Origin: Adiantum capillus-veneris
Taxonomy: Eukaryota > Streptophyta > Polypodiopsida > Polypodiales > Pteridaceae
Assembly: GCA_014529385.2 (NCBI GenBank)
Contig: CM043970.1
Coordinates: forward strand, 46,364,779-46,428,778
Length of the DNA stretch: 64,000 nt
Reading direction: 5' to 3'
Of this stretch, positions 23,837-36,766 are shown in pieces (the first letter of the stretch is position 1; each line of letters begins with the position of its first letter). The notes beneath the pieces were generated by a model. That model ran no database searches. It saw nothing but the letters and a program-made list of their open reading frames with translations, and had not been told where the DNA came from. Made by a program: the position numbers and the translations under genes.

Positions 23837-24290
23837 GTGGGTTTCCATTTATACACTTAAGTCTTTAAATAGCTCAAAGTTCTTTTATAAATTAACATTG
23901 TATACATAGAAATCAAAAACGAATAATTGGCCGAAAACAAAAGGTAATTTCCAAGAAACCAATGAGCATTGTTTGTAAATAGGAAAGAATGTTTGAGGCT
24001 AAGACTGGTTGACCTAGGAAAGAATATTTGATCATCCTTAAGACAGCTTGTCTCAAGATACCTCTGATTCCTTGAAATATTTTACTCCAAGTGATAAGTA
24101 ATGATGGCGAATCAGCCATGGATGAGTCGGTTACCTCCATGCACGTGAAGTCTTTACCCCATGCTTGTCTATGTTTGTGGATACTACTTAGGATATCGTT
24201 TTGTCCCAGAGGAATCGCCCGGTTGTATGGGCAACCGGTTGGCGTATGGGCGCCCGGATTTTGGGTGATGACTTTTTCCACCCCGGTTTT

Positions 24291-24968
24291 TATAAATAAG
24301 GAATGGGTGCCGTTTTTCACCCTTGTATAGATGACCTTGAGACAAGCTAGTACTGGTCAAAGTCACTTCAGATTGACAGTACCTTGTCTTAAGTCTAAAG
24401 ATGTCTGTTTGCCAAAAGAATGTTTTCAATATTGCTTTCAAGGGTTGTTTTAAAGAAATCCTGTTACGAATGATAAAAGGAATCTTTATTTTAATTGTGA
24501 CAAGAACGTGGTAGTAATTAAATAACAAAGTATCATGTGTGAGTGTGGGATGGTAAGTGGGGATTGACTAAGGTTGTCAATCATGGATGGGTGGACCTGA
24601 TTAGTCAGGTAACTATCCATTCACGCGCACTAAAAACGTTTAGAAAACTTCTCCACTTGGAAGAGGAGTCCACCAACGGCTGTGCCCTCACATATGTTAC
24701 GGGGAAAAAAGCGTTGGTTAAGGAAACCTTAGTCCACATGATGGAAGTTATAGGGCCGAGATAGTTTTAGAAATCTCAAAAAGTTGTCCCGTTTCCACTG
24801 GGAGATAGGACTAGGTCTCCTTCTAGGGCTGTAAACCCAAACCATTGTCAATGGTAAAGGTATATTCCCTTGGTTTTCCTTGTTTAGAGACTCTCATTTT
24901 ATTAGGCCTAGAGACCTGTCAAGGATCCCATCCCTCTTTTTGGTGTCGACGGGTTTGGAGTCCTCACA
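24291..24968 (+). repeat. LTR (3' portion from TATA to end)
   Basis: Assigned because an initiator-Met tRNA primer site follows 2 bp after the CA end at 24967-24968, and a TATAAATAAG box lies at 24291-24300, a usual place for an LTR promoter. The LTR start (TG) is not certain; it probably lies around 23.9-24.0 kb. No second copy was found in the window. Confidence 0.55.
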
Positions 24969-24970
24969 AT

Positions 24971-24982
24971 TGGTATCAGAGC
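24971..24982 (+). other. Primer-binding site, initiator tRNA-Met
   Basis: TGGTATCAGAGC, the standard plant LTR-retrotransposon primer site, 2 bp after the LTR end. The same motif occurs in the chromovirus at 37689-37700. Confidence 0.85.
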
Positions 24983-25062
24983 ATGAGTTAATAAGGTCCT
25001 GAACCTAGGGGGAAGATTGACAATATAGAGGCTTAATAAGTAATTTTACAATTATATTTATA

Positions 25063-25457
25063 GTATAATTTGAAATGATAATTTCCCTATCAATACAGGA
25101 AAACGTCCGCCAAGCTTATCGAAAGTTTTTGATCTTCAATATCCTGTTTGAGGCTGCTTGCAAATCCAGTAAATTCCTATTTCGCAAGATCATCATGCAA
25201 TTATTAGACGAGATGTTTTCTCCTCCTCCTACGTGGGGAATCACTTGGTCACAGTCATTAGGAAGGAAATGGGGTATAGGAGGGCCTCTTTATTTGGCAG
25301 TTTAAGGAAATGCTTAAAGCTTAAGTCAAGTTTGACCAAGCCTAAAAGAGAGGACAAAAAGGCCTATGCTGAGATTTTTAAAAATACCATTCGTATATTT
25401 TGTATTTTGAAAATAGGCTACTTTAACACAAAAAAGAGGTGGATAACTGAATTGTAA
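25063..25457 (+). pseudogene. Gag-like remnant of a plus-strand LTR retroelement
   Basis: Open frames directly after the primer site (25075-25305 and 25233-25457, overlapping in different frames) give basic, Gag-like sequence (RKIIMQLLDEMF; VIRKEMGYRRASLFGSLRKC). Nothing beyond matches a pol domain; the element is truncated within ~0.5 kb of its primer site. Confidence 0.35.
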
Positions 25458-25737
25458 AATTTCTTCCCCCATCTCTCTCCTCTCTCTAACATATAAAACA
25501 CTCTCTCTCACTTAGTTCTCATTAAAAGAAGAACTTTTCAGCCCCTCGCCCGTCAAAAAAGCAGATTTTGCATATTCTCTCTCTGCATTCTCTCTCTAAA
25601 ATGTGAGCCAACTCTTTCTCTTTCCCTCCCTTTCTCTCTTGTCACTTCCACCTCCCAATCATCAAGAGGACATTCTATGCTGCCTACATTTGACAGAAAG
25701 TGCAGATCCTCCAAGGCTACAGATCTACTCTCTTCCT

Positions 25738-25800
<63 letters not shown>

Positions 25801-25809
25801 CCCCCCCCC
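25738..25809. repeat. (TC)n followed by a C-run
   Basis: About 60 bp of TC dinucleotides running into twelve C residues. Confidence 0.95.
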
Positions 25810-26152
25810 AGGCTCTCTCTCCTCCCATTCCAGCTTCAGGTGAGAGCAATGGAGAACTCCATTACCTCTGTGTGCAGCTGCATTTCTCTCTCTAAATCCC
25901 TCATGATCAATATTTTGAATTCAAAAGAGATTAAGCTACACTCCTCTCTTTCTTCCCTCCACAACATAACCCTTCTCTATTATCTGAGTACCTTCCACTT
26001 TTTCCCTCCATAGCCAGATTTTCCTGCTTGCAGTAAATACCATTACACATTCTCTCACTATTTTTCTTGATAAGCTAACAAACATGTCATTCAATCTCCC
26101 TCCACTACAAGACATTACTAACAGGCCAAAACAATATTGATTAAACGCTGAT

Positions 26153-28466
26153 TTGGAGCACGAGTATGCTACTGTGCGACTTGGCACATCGAATCCCAAT
26201 GTTGCAGATCAGCTACGAAGCATTGGGCGCAAGGCAATCAACTTATGGGTTGATGGCCACATTTACCCAGGTGATCCAACGACTAATGCACCACTACCCT
26301 TTCGTAATGTGGCTGAGCTTCTGCGTTTTATTGGAGATGGAAGAGGCGGACTGTTTGGCTACTGCTAGAGATTGTATTCAGCTTTTGTCAATGACAGGGA
26401 AGCAAGTAAACATCTCTTGGCTGCCTATTCATCACTACAAGAGAAGTCTGTGAAAGATCTACAGCAAGTTAGAGAGGAAGCCAACAAGAAGATGAAGCAA
26501 CTGAACGATGAGATGGAGAATCTCAATGAAAAAGTCCAGCAACAAAAAAAGAGCAGGAGCGTCGACTAAGACAATTATGTTCAACTACAACACACTTCAC
26601 GCAATATGCATCGGCAAATCGATCATCTCACACACATTCCCCACGGGTACCACATTCGTAAGCGCAAGAGACAACCGATGTCCTTGCTATCCTCAAGTGG
26701 TGGAGCTCAAAAGAAACATGTCCGTCAAACTCGGTAAGAATACTGATGCAAGATTCTAATTTCCTATATGTTCTACAAGTTTGTGTAACGGTAATTCAAT
26801 ATGCAGAAACTTGGCTAGAATGATGATGGGAATTGATCCCGATTCTCAAACAGTCGAACGTGCTCTGTTGCAGCATATCATCAAGCCAAAGGAGTTGGTT
26901 GAGCTACTAGATGATCCATCCAACGTTGGCATTGCTAATGTTTTGTGACAAAAGTATTTCACTGAGCTAAAGAACATTGTGTCGCCTCAAGAGATGATGG
27001 AGGTTTGTGACAGCGCAGGAATAAGTTTCAAGGCCTATGAAGTTGTGTATAAAAGTATCGCACTCGGTCATCGGACAAAAGGTTTGTTTTAGTTTCTGCC
27101 AACGCCTTACAGTGTCAGTGTGGCAAAAAAGTACGCCAATAATGATGTTGCAAGCTTGTTGGGCGGATTTCATTATGTGAAGGATGACATGCCATTAGAT
27201 GACAACAAATTATTCCACTACAACGAGTTCAATAATGTGTATGTTGACTTGTTGAAGCTCCAAGAGTCAATCATAAGATTTTATGGGTTGACACAAGAAG
27301 AGTGTGATGGGAAAGTGATATTTGTTATGAAGCTTGATGAGTGTCAAGTTGTTAAAGGTCAACGGCTCGAAAGGGTACGTGTTACGTTGATGAGCAGGGC
27401 CTTGGTGGGTGTCGATGTGGAGCTAAATGCCAATGAGAAGGGAAACACTTGTTTAGGTGTTCAGTCAGAGAAAAATATTTGGTGACTGGGAGCTTTTTAT
27501 CTCCCACATGAGACTCTCAAATGGTATTCAATCACACAACATCATTGATGTCATTTGACAACAGCAAGATGGACAAAGATTGCATGTTTCAGGTCTTGGA
27601 ACGTTCCAAGTTGAGAGGAATTTGGCAAGAGACTTGAAAACACTCAAGTGTATGTCAAGGTGCAAGCAAGGTGCAATGACCCTATTTCCATGCATTTATT
27701 GTTGCCACAGTAAAGTCTCAATGGGAACTGATGGCAAGGGTGCAAAGGCCAGCAAGTTGAAAGGTGGTAAGGGTAAGGGAGGCAAAGTTACAGTCAACTC
27801 TGCAAAAACTGTACCCACTACACAAGTAGTGGGTAAAGCACTACAACAATGGTTTTAAGGTATCCTCAGTTGTGACCAGCAAGTACCCCCTAATCGAAAC
27901 ATGGATGATCCAAATTGGGATCCTCTTCTTTCAATACCACTAATAAATGTGCATGTGTGCACCCTTCATGCCCGTCTATGAATTCTTGACAAGTTGCTTA
28001 TGCTCCATATTAATTACGCTTGGAATATGGAGCCTGCAAAAAGAAGAGAAGAGTGTATACGAGAACTAGAATCTATTCTATCGAGCGTTGGTCTACATGG
28101 GGTGTAGTTGAGCTATCAAAAGACAAGAAGGCATCTGGAAGTACACAAGATCGCCCTAATAAAGTTTGTATGGGTGGTAGTAAAGCTAGACATTTGCTTT
28201 CAAACTATTCAGACTCCCAAAGTCCCAATGAGTTTTAGTTGTGGAAAAAGGTGTGTGACATTACCACCTACAAAGGTAATGAAGTAGCCCTAGGAATTAA
28301 GCGTGCTTGTGTGTGGCAGTCTACTGATGATATTTTTCATCTTCTCGAAAAGGCAAAGCTAACCGATGATGAGATATCCACCCTGAAGTTTGTAATCAAT
28401 AGTTTTACAGCACAAATGGTGGATGCTTGGGGGGAGACACACATAACACATTACATGGTGTGTTGA
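26153..28466 (+). pseudogene. Decayed spliced gene of unknown, possibly transposon-derived family
   Basis: One long protein can be followed through plus-strand frames. 26153-26733 stays in one frame with two in-frame stops and includes an N-terminal domain (ADQLRSIGRKAINLWVDG), a coiled coil (SVKDLQQVREEANKKMKQL) and a basic stretch (HIRKRKRQP). An intron at 26734-26806 (GTAAGA..TGCAG) restores the frame. The next exon, 26807-27485, has stops near 26946 and 27091, then VKDDMPLDD, FHYNEFNNVYVDLL, FVMKLDECQVVKGQRLER and LGVQSEKNIW. Later blocks carry a Cys cluster (CMSRCKQG, CIYCCHSK), INVHVCTLHARL and WGETHITHYM. Conserved-looking Asp/Glu and a CxxC-His cluster suggest a DDE-type transposase, but I cannot name the family. 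At least five breaks. Confidence 0.55.
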
Positions 28467-30338
28467 ACATTTGATATCTGCATGCGAAACTAAAGTTTGT
28501 TTTTTTTTAGCACATTCTTTTTTCACATAGTGCTTTTTTCCTTGACACTTATGGGAATTAGACTCTATGAGTTGAAGTTTTGTTATAATACCCCCTCTGG
28601 AGAGTTTTCTATCTTCAGTGCGCTTAAGATACTACTCTTCTAGATTTACACATTTTTCATCTTTTGCTTCATAGATTGATTTTCCCACAAGTTTTAGGAA
28701 AGTTATCCACACCCTGGATTCAAGTTTTAGCTTGATTTGACTTTCCTTATTGATTTTCCTTGAAGTCTGCGTTTTTTTCAATTTTGGGCCAAAACAAGTG
28801 TTTTAGTGATCCAAATGTTTCCAAAGTCAATGGGGATGGTCTAAACAAGCTGTTATACCACCTTGAAAGTTCAATTTCTCAATTTTAGTCCCAGAGCCCC
28901 CTGGCTATCTTAGGCATGCCTAAGATATATCTGACATATTTTGTGGTTTTTTAAGTGCAACTCCAATCAGATGCAATCCTGATGGTTTTTCTACTTACCC
29001 TACTCCTATTGATCATGAAAAAAACTTACAAAAGGTAAAAAGTTCGACTTTCAGTCTAAAATCTCTACTTCCTACCTAGGTGATACCCTTATCCACCACT
29101 AGTTAGTCTCAAGGATATTTCACGTAATCCGTCCTACTACACTAATGCTCCCGAGGTCCTTACCTCAAGCACCTCTCAGTCATGATAAACTCAATATAGG
29201 TATTACTCAAGCCAATACTAGAGGAAGTGATGGAAATTCAAGTGAATGCTTTGGGTTTTTCTCTAGTCTAGGTTGCCTCATCCCCAGGAACGGTGCCAAA
29301 ACGTTGGCCAACTACCAATCCCCACCATATCAATGTTAGCAAAGCGAGAACCACTGACATAGAAATTGTCAATCCGTGGGACGTAGCTGACTTGACTAGT
29401 GCATGGAGGCTACAAGAGATAGCTAATCTCTCGAAAAACCAAAGTCTAAACCGTTCCTAATTGTCTCAGTATCAAATGTGTGTCAGACATCTATGAGTGC
29501 ACGAATGCGTGCATGCGTGCACAATGCAATGCATGCAAGGAAGCAGAAGAGCACGAGATCGATGTGGGTGGCTATGAGTAAGGTGCTCCTTATTCTTATG
29601 TATAGAAAGAATAAGGAAGTGTGTATACACAGTGGGCAGGCGACTGGACGTCCAGCCCGAGAAAAAGCGTAGCGCCTTTATCCCAACAATCTCCCACATA
29701 AAGGCGATGCACTAATAAGTGAGACCTGCTAGCTAAACTACTAGTATGTACAAGAAACTAGGTGAGAGATTCTCTCAATCTATGTCCATTGGCTCACTCT
29801 ATCGATCTACACACAATCGTAGCCGCTCTGGTGGTAGGCTTGAAAGGCAGAGGGGACTAGAACATGCTAATCTCCACCCAGACAAGCTCTATATAGACCC
29901 TTGGCCTGCTAAACATAGAGACCTCCTTGACTGCATGTCCATCCTGGCCCTTGGCCTTGTTACTCCCCCCTTGGAGAAGCGTACTCATCCTCAAAAACAA
30001 GTGTGGTGATACACTAATGTTTTCCACGGTGGAAGCTTTCATGGATCTAGCTGTTTGTTTGATCGGAACACGGTACAGTAGGAGGTACAATAAAACCAAG
30101 AGTAATATCTTGATTTTACACATTGTTGTCCATTTGCAACCATCTTGTGTACCAGCTCCTATCCAATCATAGTGTGTAAACTCCGTGTAGAACGCACATG
30201 AGCATGCTAAACGAGTTATCACAACAAAGATGTACCCAAAAGAGTATCTCTTTGCACTTTCCATGAAAGTAACTTGCTGACATAACTCATCAGCCAAGTT
30301 GAAGTCCTTGACTTGTTCTCAAATTTCATCAATAAACA
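28467..30338. other. Intergenic, old repeat debris
   Basis: No protein-like frame of note. A minus-strand frame at about 30000-29860 (LLQGGSNKAKGQDG) resembles the tail of some retroelement polyproteins. A small inverted repeat, CTTATTCTT/AAGAATAAG, lies at ~29588-29614. Element boundaries were not found. Confidence 0.4.
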
Positions 30339-31036
30339 TGTAACATCTAATGGTCTAGGTAACTTGTGTGTAGCGGAAAATAGCATGAACATAGTGAGAA
30401 TTTCATTAGAATAGATACCTAATGAGAATAACAAGAGTGCTTAGGTGGAGAGAGCAACAAAAAGTATAACACCTAGTTAGATAGCATGAACAATACTTCA
30501 AAAGAGAGAGAAATTAGGCAATTGACAACATTTGAGGACCGGATTTGCATGGAGCCGGTCCCCCCTCCAAAAGGCTTTGTATTATGGTTTCTCCCATCAA
30601 GAGACACATTTTACAATACAATTCTTTGTGTTCCTTCAATACTAGCTAGTGCTATGGAGATGGAAACTTCAAGCACTAAGCACAACACTTATTAAACACA
30701 ACATCAATTCCGTCACGGTCTCAGACCCAAGACCTCACACACCTTCGAAGATGGTGAGAGCTAGCAGGGTATGAGAGTAGATTGAGAGGAAGAAGGGGTA
30801 TTCTTACGAGAAAGATGTACATCTCCTCACATATTTACTCATATTAGCATAGCTTAGCTTAGTAATTAGCATGGTAGAGGAGATGAGCATGCATTGAAGC
30901 TTGGCTCTTGGTTGGATTTTCATCACAAAGCCAAGAGTTGTTGGTGTAGGCCTCCCTTCTCACAAGCTTGGAGTAGGTGATAAGCTTTCCATTAAAGCTT
31001 GAGAAGGAGAGAGAGAGTCTTCTTGATTCACACATA

Positions 31037-31094
<58 letters not shown>

Positions 31095-31556
31095 GTCAAT
31101 AATGCCTTTGAAAAATCAGCCCCCTCTCTCTCTTGGTTGACCCCTCTTGCTATTTGCTCATGCTCACATCCTATTGGACCTCCCCAGCCTCAACCAATGG
31201 AAATTAAGCAACATAAGTAATAGCCTTCTGACATGTGTCCCCCTTTTGTGAGAGCTTTAGGTCATTAATAAATGCAACTAAACTCTCATTGGACCCCTTT
31301 GCCTCCTGGCCAATAGGAATCAGGCAAGCCATTGGGCTGATGAATGCTCATTGGACCCCTTGGGAGATTATCCAATAGTCTTCTAGAGAGCTTAACTCTT
31401 ATTGATTCTTTTTTTAAATTGATTAAACTAGATTTACTCTAGCCTAATTCTCATTGGTTCACCTCCAAGGTCATCCAATAGGATTTGAGTACACCTTGCG
31501 GACATCTGGGCTAGGGAGCAGACATGTGTCCCTCATTCCCTTTGTGTAAAGGGAGC

Positions 31557-31645
<89 letters not shown>

Positions 31646-31953
31646 TGAGTTTCTCTCTCATCTCCTACAACTAGGGCTCGCCCCCTCCTATGTAGGGATG
31701 CATGAAGACTTTTGGGACACACACAAAGCATCCAATTTCCCTAATGTTTGACCTTTGGACACAACCTTTGAATTTTGGAACCTTAGCATTTTGGAAGTCT
31801 TAATGGGCTGAACCTTACGGTCTTTTAAGCCCATTATTGCACATTGCTCTTCTGCAGATGGTCCCCCCTTTGGATCCCTATTTTCCCTCCTTTGGATCCT
31901 ACTATTACCGGTCTGCCAGCTTAATCAATATTAGAGCTTTTTCTCCCCTGGCA
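30339..31953 (-). repeat. 3' LTR of the chromovirus
   Basis: Ends are TG..CA on the minus strand: TGCC at 31953 next to the polypurine tract and TGTTACA at 30339. Bases 30339-31534 match the 5' LTR; 31535-31953 have no partner there. It holds (GT)n tracts at 31039-31093 and 31557-31648. Confidence 0.75.
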
Positions 31954-31964
31954 CTTCCCCATAT
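31954..31964 (-). other. Polypurine tract
   Basis: Reads AATATGGGGAAG immediately before TGCC on the minus strand, the expected plus-strand primer position next to the 3' LTR. Confidence 0.6.
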
Positions 31965-32384
31965 TAAATGATCAGTTTTTAACATGAGAAAATAATTTAG
32001 GAGAATTAGATATTAGTTTTATGACATTACCTCTCTCTTGAAATCATAGTCATACTCGACTATGGGGTAGAGAAGATAAAGCATATTCATTAGTCCTTTT
32101 TCTAGCGGGTAGAGGATCCCTATGTTACCCTACGACATCGTTCCAAAATGGATGACTAGTCCATTTGGCGCTTGAGAGCCTAAGCTGCCGCAAGCATGTC
32201 TGCCCATTAGTCCTATCAATCTTCCATAGTAGAGTGACAAGCTCTACTTGGTGTTTGGGAGACGTCGTCTCCGCAAACTTTATCTAAGCATGCATACTAC
32301 TTCATTTTTGTGCACAGTGAAGAAAAAGAGAGTCTTATAAGACAAAAACTTTGTTCCATTTTAACATTTGTACATTTGCTTACT
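31965..32384 (-). other. Non-coding stretch between chromodomain and polypurine tract
   Basis: About 420 bp of 3' untranslated retroelement sequence without an open frame. Confidence 0.6.
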
Positions 32385-32793
32385 CTAGGGAAGCATTGTA
32401 AGCATTGACATTGTTTAGGTTATCCTTTAATTGTATGCCTTGCATCCATCTAGCATCTTCAAAAGGATAACTCTTAAACTTAATAAGATATCGTCGGATA
32501 GTCATACCGTCTCTTAGTACCTTGTCTTCATGTCGGAGAATGGAAACGGGCTACAGTATCTCTTCTTGGTCCTTGATCTCCGGTGGGTCTTCAATAGTTG
32601 ATTCTTGAGGTGGCTCTCCTTTGTAAGGCTTTAATAGGCTCACATGGAAAGCATTGTGTATGAGCCAATGGTTGGGCAACTTGAGTTGATATGCCATCTC
32701 ATTGATTGGCCTAAGAATCTGGAAGGGACCATAGTACCTTTTTGCTAACTTAGCATAGTACTTTTGGTGTCGTGTAGGATTCTTGCCCGTCAT
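32385..32793 (-). pseudogene. Integrase C-terminus (GPY/F) and chromodomain
   Basis: 32793-32551 gives the GPY/F module (RYYGPFQILRPI, YQLKLPNHWLIHNAFHVSLL). A TAG at 32551-32553 interrupts it, and the same frame then continues as a chromodomain (ILRHEDKVLRDG, RRYLIKFKSYPFEDARWMQ) to the stop near 32385. The chromodomain identifies the element as a chromovirus; such domains steer integration by binding chromatin marks. Confidence 0.85.
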
Positions 32794-32953
32794 GTGCCTT
32801 AATCGAGCCTTGGGAAATTTGAATAAGACCCAATTATTTTCTTAAAAGGCTTGGGCTCTTCTGTGCTTGTTAGCATCAACTTTTTGCCTTTGCTGTGAGA
32901 TAGAGATAGCATCCTTAATCTTTTGGAAAGATTCTTGTAGGTCTCGGCTATAC

Positions 32954-33721
32954 TCATCTGCAGCGAAGATCTTCCGTGTATCTTAAGTAGCAGGGGACTT
33001 TTTTATCTTCCTCAATTACCTCAAAAGGTGCTTTTTCCGTGGAAGTATGTACAGTGTCATTGTAGGCATACTCCACTAAGGGTAAGTACTTCTCCCATTG
33101 GGATCTTTGATCTACTTCCATTACATAGGCTTTTAGTAGATCAAGAATTGTTAGGTTAGTTATTTCACTTTGGCCGTCCGTTTGCGGGTGATAGGCCAAA
33201 GAGAAATTTAGCCTTGTTCCTAAATTCTCAAAGAGACCCTTCCAAATATTACTGGTCATTCTAGGATCTCTATCCGACACTATAGACATTGGCAAGCCAT
33301 GGTACTTGAAGATTTGTGAAATGAAGAGGGTTGCCATTTGATGGGCTTTGATAATCTTTTTGACAGGGATAAAATGAGCTTGTTTACTGAACCTGTCTAC
33401 TATCGTCCATATTCTCGTATTCCCATGGATAGACTTAGGCAATCCAAAGATAAAATCCATGGATATGCTCTCCCATGGTGAATTAGAGATTGGCAAAGGT
33501 TGAAGCAATCCAGGTTGCTTCCCTCTATCAAACTTCGTCTTTTGGCATATCACACATTTAGAAACATACTCTTGTATGTTTGCTTTCATGGTAGGCCAAT
33601 AGAAATATGTTTCAATCCCCTTTAGGGTAGACTGAATCCCTCTATGCCCTGCATAAGGAGGAGCATGAGATTCATACATTACTTTCTCCGCATAGTCTAT
33701 TGCCATAGAGAAGATAACCAT
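32954..33721 (-). pseudogene. Chromovirus integrase core
   Basis: Has the HHCC zinc module (ESHAPPYAGHRGIQ, then CVICQKTK) and all three catalytic acidic positions: WTIVDRFSK (Asp), VSDRDPRM (Asp) and DGQSE (Glu). The frame is open for 255 codons but separated from RNase H by a frame change near 33700. Confidence 0.9.
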
Positions 33722-34378
33722 CCGGTTCCTCTTTCTTCCCTAGTGCAAGGGCCGAAATCACATCTCTAAAATTGGGATCAATAGCATACTCATCTATCAT
33801 AGAAGAAAGATCATTGTGAGCTGCTATGGAAACCGCATTCACTCTCGGCCGTCTTGAGAGTGCATTGGCTACTTGATTATGCTTGCCAGCAATGTGAGCA
33901 ATATGAAAATGAAATTGCAAAAGCAAATTTTCCCAACTCATTTGTTTGTCGGAGAGCTTGGTCTACATCATGATGTACTTAAGACTTTGGCGATCTGTGT
34001 GCAGAAGGAAAGGAGTCCCCAATAAATAGTGCTTCCATGAGTCTAAGGCATGTAGAACTACAAGGAGTTCCTTTTCATATATGCCTAGAGCTTGCTCAAC
34101 GTGGTTGAGCCTTCGACTTTCATAGCCTATGGCATGCCCTTCTTAATGCAAAACAGCTCCAAGGCAATCACCACAAGCATCACATTTTGGACCTCAAATG
34201 GCTTTGAGAGATCCGGTAGTGTAAGCACAGGTTGAGAGATAAGCTTTTCTTTAAGCTTTTTGAAAGCATTCTTCTCCTTGGCAGACCATGTGTACCTAAC
34301 GTTTTTCTTTGTCAGGTCATGTAATGGTCCTGCTATTAGTGAGAACTTTTCTATGAAGCGTCTATAGTATGCACACAT
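33672..34378 (-). pseudogene. Chromovirus RNase H region
   Basis: 34378-34127 holds the RT-RH connection (CAYYRRFIEKFSLIAGPLHDL, YTWSAKEKNAFKKLKEKL, VLTLPDL). 33941-33672 holds the RH end (FHFHIAHIAGKHNQVANALSRR). The middle of RNase H is broken by stops and a frame change. Confidence 0.8.
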
Positions 34379-34415
34379 ACCTATAAAGCTTCTTAGTTCA
34401 TGAAGATTCCTTGGT

Positions 34416-35368
34416 TTAGGCCGGCCATCCTTTTACCTCTAATTTTGACGGATCCATTTGGATGCCATCTTGAGAGATAATGTGACCTAAATATTGAATC
34501 TCTTGTAACAAAAATTCACTTTTCTTTTGATTAACATAAAGTTTATTCTCTCTTAGAACTTGAAATATTACCTGGAGCTGTTGCTTGTGTTCATCTAATG
34601 AATTAGAGTAGATGATGATATCATCAAAGAACACTCCACTAAAGGTTTGGTGACGCCTGAATAGCTTCTCTATCAAGCGGTTGAATGTGGATGGTGCATT
34701 GGTCAAGCCAAAAGGCAAGACAATGTATTCATAAAGACCAGACGTAGTGCGAAATGCGGTCTTTACAATGTCTTGATCAACTATCCTTCTTTGATGATAG
34801 CCACTTTTTAGGCCAATCCTATTGAAGTAGGTGGACCCTTGTAGCTTATCAAATAGGTCTTCTACCCGTGGAACGGGAAATCTATTCTTGATAGTGATCC
34901 TATTTAGTGCTCTATAGTCGACACACATAAGATATGTGCCATCTTGTTTTGCACTAGTAACACAGGAGAACAAAATGGAGATGAGCTAGGCCTAACCATG
35001 CCCTTCTCGACTAACTCATGCACTTGCCACATAATCTCCTCTTGTTGAGCTTGAGAAACTCTATAAGGAGGTTTGTTAGGCGGTGAACTTCCTGGAAGAA
35101 GTTCAATTGCATGGTCATCATTGCCTCGTTTAGGAGGTAGCTCACAATGGATGTCGTCAATAAATACATCTTGAAACCCCTTGAAAAAATTCGATAACTC
35201 TAATTCCTTCTGGTTGTGTATATTTTCTTTTGCTAAAACATTCGGTTCATTTTGAGAGTCTTTAACAAAAATCATGTACATGGAAATAGAGCTTTTTATT
35301 GACTTATTGAAAGCTTGTGTATGTACAATGGGTATGGTGTTACCCATTTCTTTAGCATCTATGTACAT
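34416..35368 (-). pseudogene. Chromovirus reverse transcriptase
   Basis: 35368-34904 covers the entry and fingers (PPNKPPYRVSQAQQEEI, MVRPSSSPFCSPVLLVQ); 34973-34416 continues in another frame with YLMCVDYRALNRITIKNR, LPFGLTNAPSTFNRL and the catalytic FFDDIIIYS (a YxDD-type box read as FFDD), then YLGHIISQDGI. One frameshift near 34940 separates the two. Confidence 0.9.
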
Positions 35369-35548
35369 ATCTTTTTCCCTGAACCTAAAGGAGATTCAGG
35401 GGAATTTAACATTGGCAGCCATGCGATCAAACCATGGTGCCCCTAGGATTACATCTTCATGCTTGAGAGGAGAGATAAAGAAGTCCTCTTTGTCCACATA
35501 ACTTTGGACATGAAGCCTCAATTTTCCAATTAAGGGAGTGACTGAAGC

Positions 35549-36766
35549 TTATTGCCCCTTGAAAGCACCGTCTGCGGGTAGGACATCTCCCATCTTGTAA
35601 GCTTGTATGTCTAGCTTGGTGGCCAATTCTGTGGATATGAAATTGTGAGTAGAACTAGGGTCAAAGAGAATAAAAGCATCATGTTCTCTTACCTTTCCCC
35701 AAGCATGGCATAGAGGATATCCTTTGTGGTGAGTTTCCTCCTCTTGGATTTTGACCAATGTCGCTCTAGGAGGCTCATGGTGGGCGTTCTTTTGTGGACA
35801 AGCGCGGTACGCATGCCCTTGCTCGCCGCACTTGAAACAGCAGTTATCCTTGTGATAACGCTCAAGCTCTTCAGGAGAGAGTTTATTTTTGCCTTTGTAA
35901 ACTCCCTTATCTTTAGCTTTGTTGGAGTTGCCCTTAGGAGACTTTTGGACAATGTCCTTCCCCTTAGGCTCATTGGAACCCTTGTTTTCCATGGGCTTAG
36001 AATTTCTTTTAGCCCCCGTTTGGAAATTGATTCGAGAAGCCACCATAATATGGTGTATAACCGCCGATATGGTGTGTGGACTTTGGGAATTGACATACTC
36101 CACCATTTCTTCAGTTAAGCCCACACAAAATTGTTGCTTTTGCTTTCCAAAATCCAACTTTTTGAAGTGAGTGACTTTGAGTTGTAGGTCCCAAAACTTG
36201 TCTACATATTTGTGAATGGATTCATAGGGAGAGAGCTTCAAGCTTCGCCATTTGGTGAGTACTTTGTCTTTGGCATCTGTGGCCCAAAATTGCTTCATAA
36301 TGGAAGCTCTTAAAGCTTTACATGTTCGTGGAGCTTCACCGTTGGCCCGTAGGCTAGACCACCATTGTCTGGCGGAATTTTGAAAATGCATAGCTACATG
36401 GTGTAGCTTAGAGGACTCTGTGAACCCCTCATCTACAGACGCCGCATTGAACTGTTGGATAAAGGCCAAGACTTTGTTCGTAGCACCAAAGGTGCCATCG
36501 TAGGTAAGGAAAGAGATGCTCTTCCCTCCCTCTTTGAACTTCTTGATCTTGCACGACCTCTTCCATGCGGCATAGGATTTCCTATGGCCTCTTCTTTTTG
36601 ATGGTTCAAAGGTTGCACCATCACTTTCTTCAGAAGATGAAGAATTGGAGGAATATGGAGAAGAGGGTGACCTCTTTCGCGCCTTTTTCTTACCTTGATC
36701 TTCTTTGTCTTCACCATCACTTTCATAAGAGGAAGAGGATGAAGAAAATGGAGAAGAGGTGTCCAC
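35549..36766 (-). pseudogene. Chromovirus Gag C-terminal part and protease
   Basis: A 405-codon frame. The Ser-rich acidic start is followed by the capsid-type block (MHFQNSARQWWSSLR), a CX2CX4HX4C zinc knuckle at residues 310-323 (CFKCGEQGHAYRAC) and the protease active-site strand (AFILFDPSSTHNFIS). The related copy at 47.6 kb has DPGST, so the second Gly here has become Ser. After TAG at 35549 the same frame continues toward RT with one more stop near 35398. Confidence 0.88.

Noticed and set aside
26432-26443. CACTACAAGAG, like a left CACTA terminus
   Set aside because: Lies inside the protein-like frame of the unknown gene (YSSLQEKS) and has no subterminal motifs; probably chance.
29280-29305. 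Minus-strand TTTTGGCACCGTTCC resembling a second type of primer-binding site
   Set aside because: A single short partial match with no LTR end or gag beside it.
31471-31751. His-Thr and Cys-Val frames in the 3' LTR
   Set aside because: GT microsatellite inside the LTR, not coding.
35726-36170. Plus-strand open frames across the gag region
   Set aside because: They are antisense shadows of the minus-strand Gag/protease frame.
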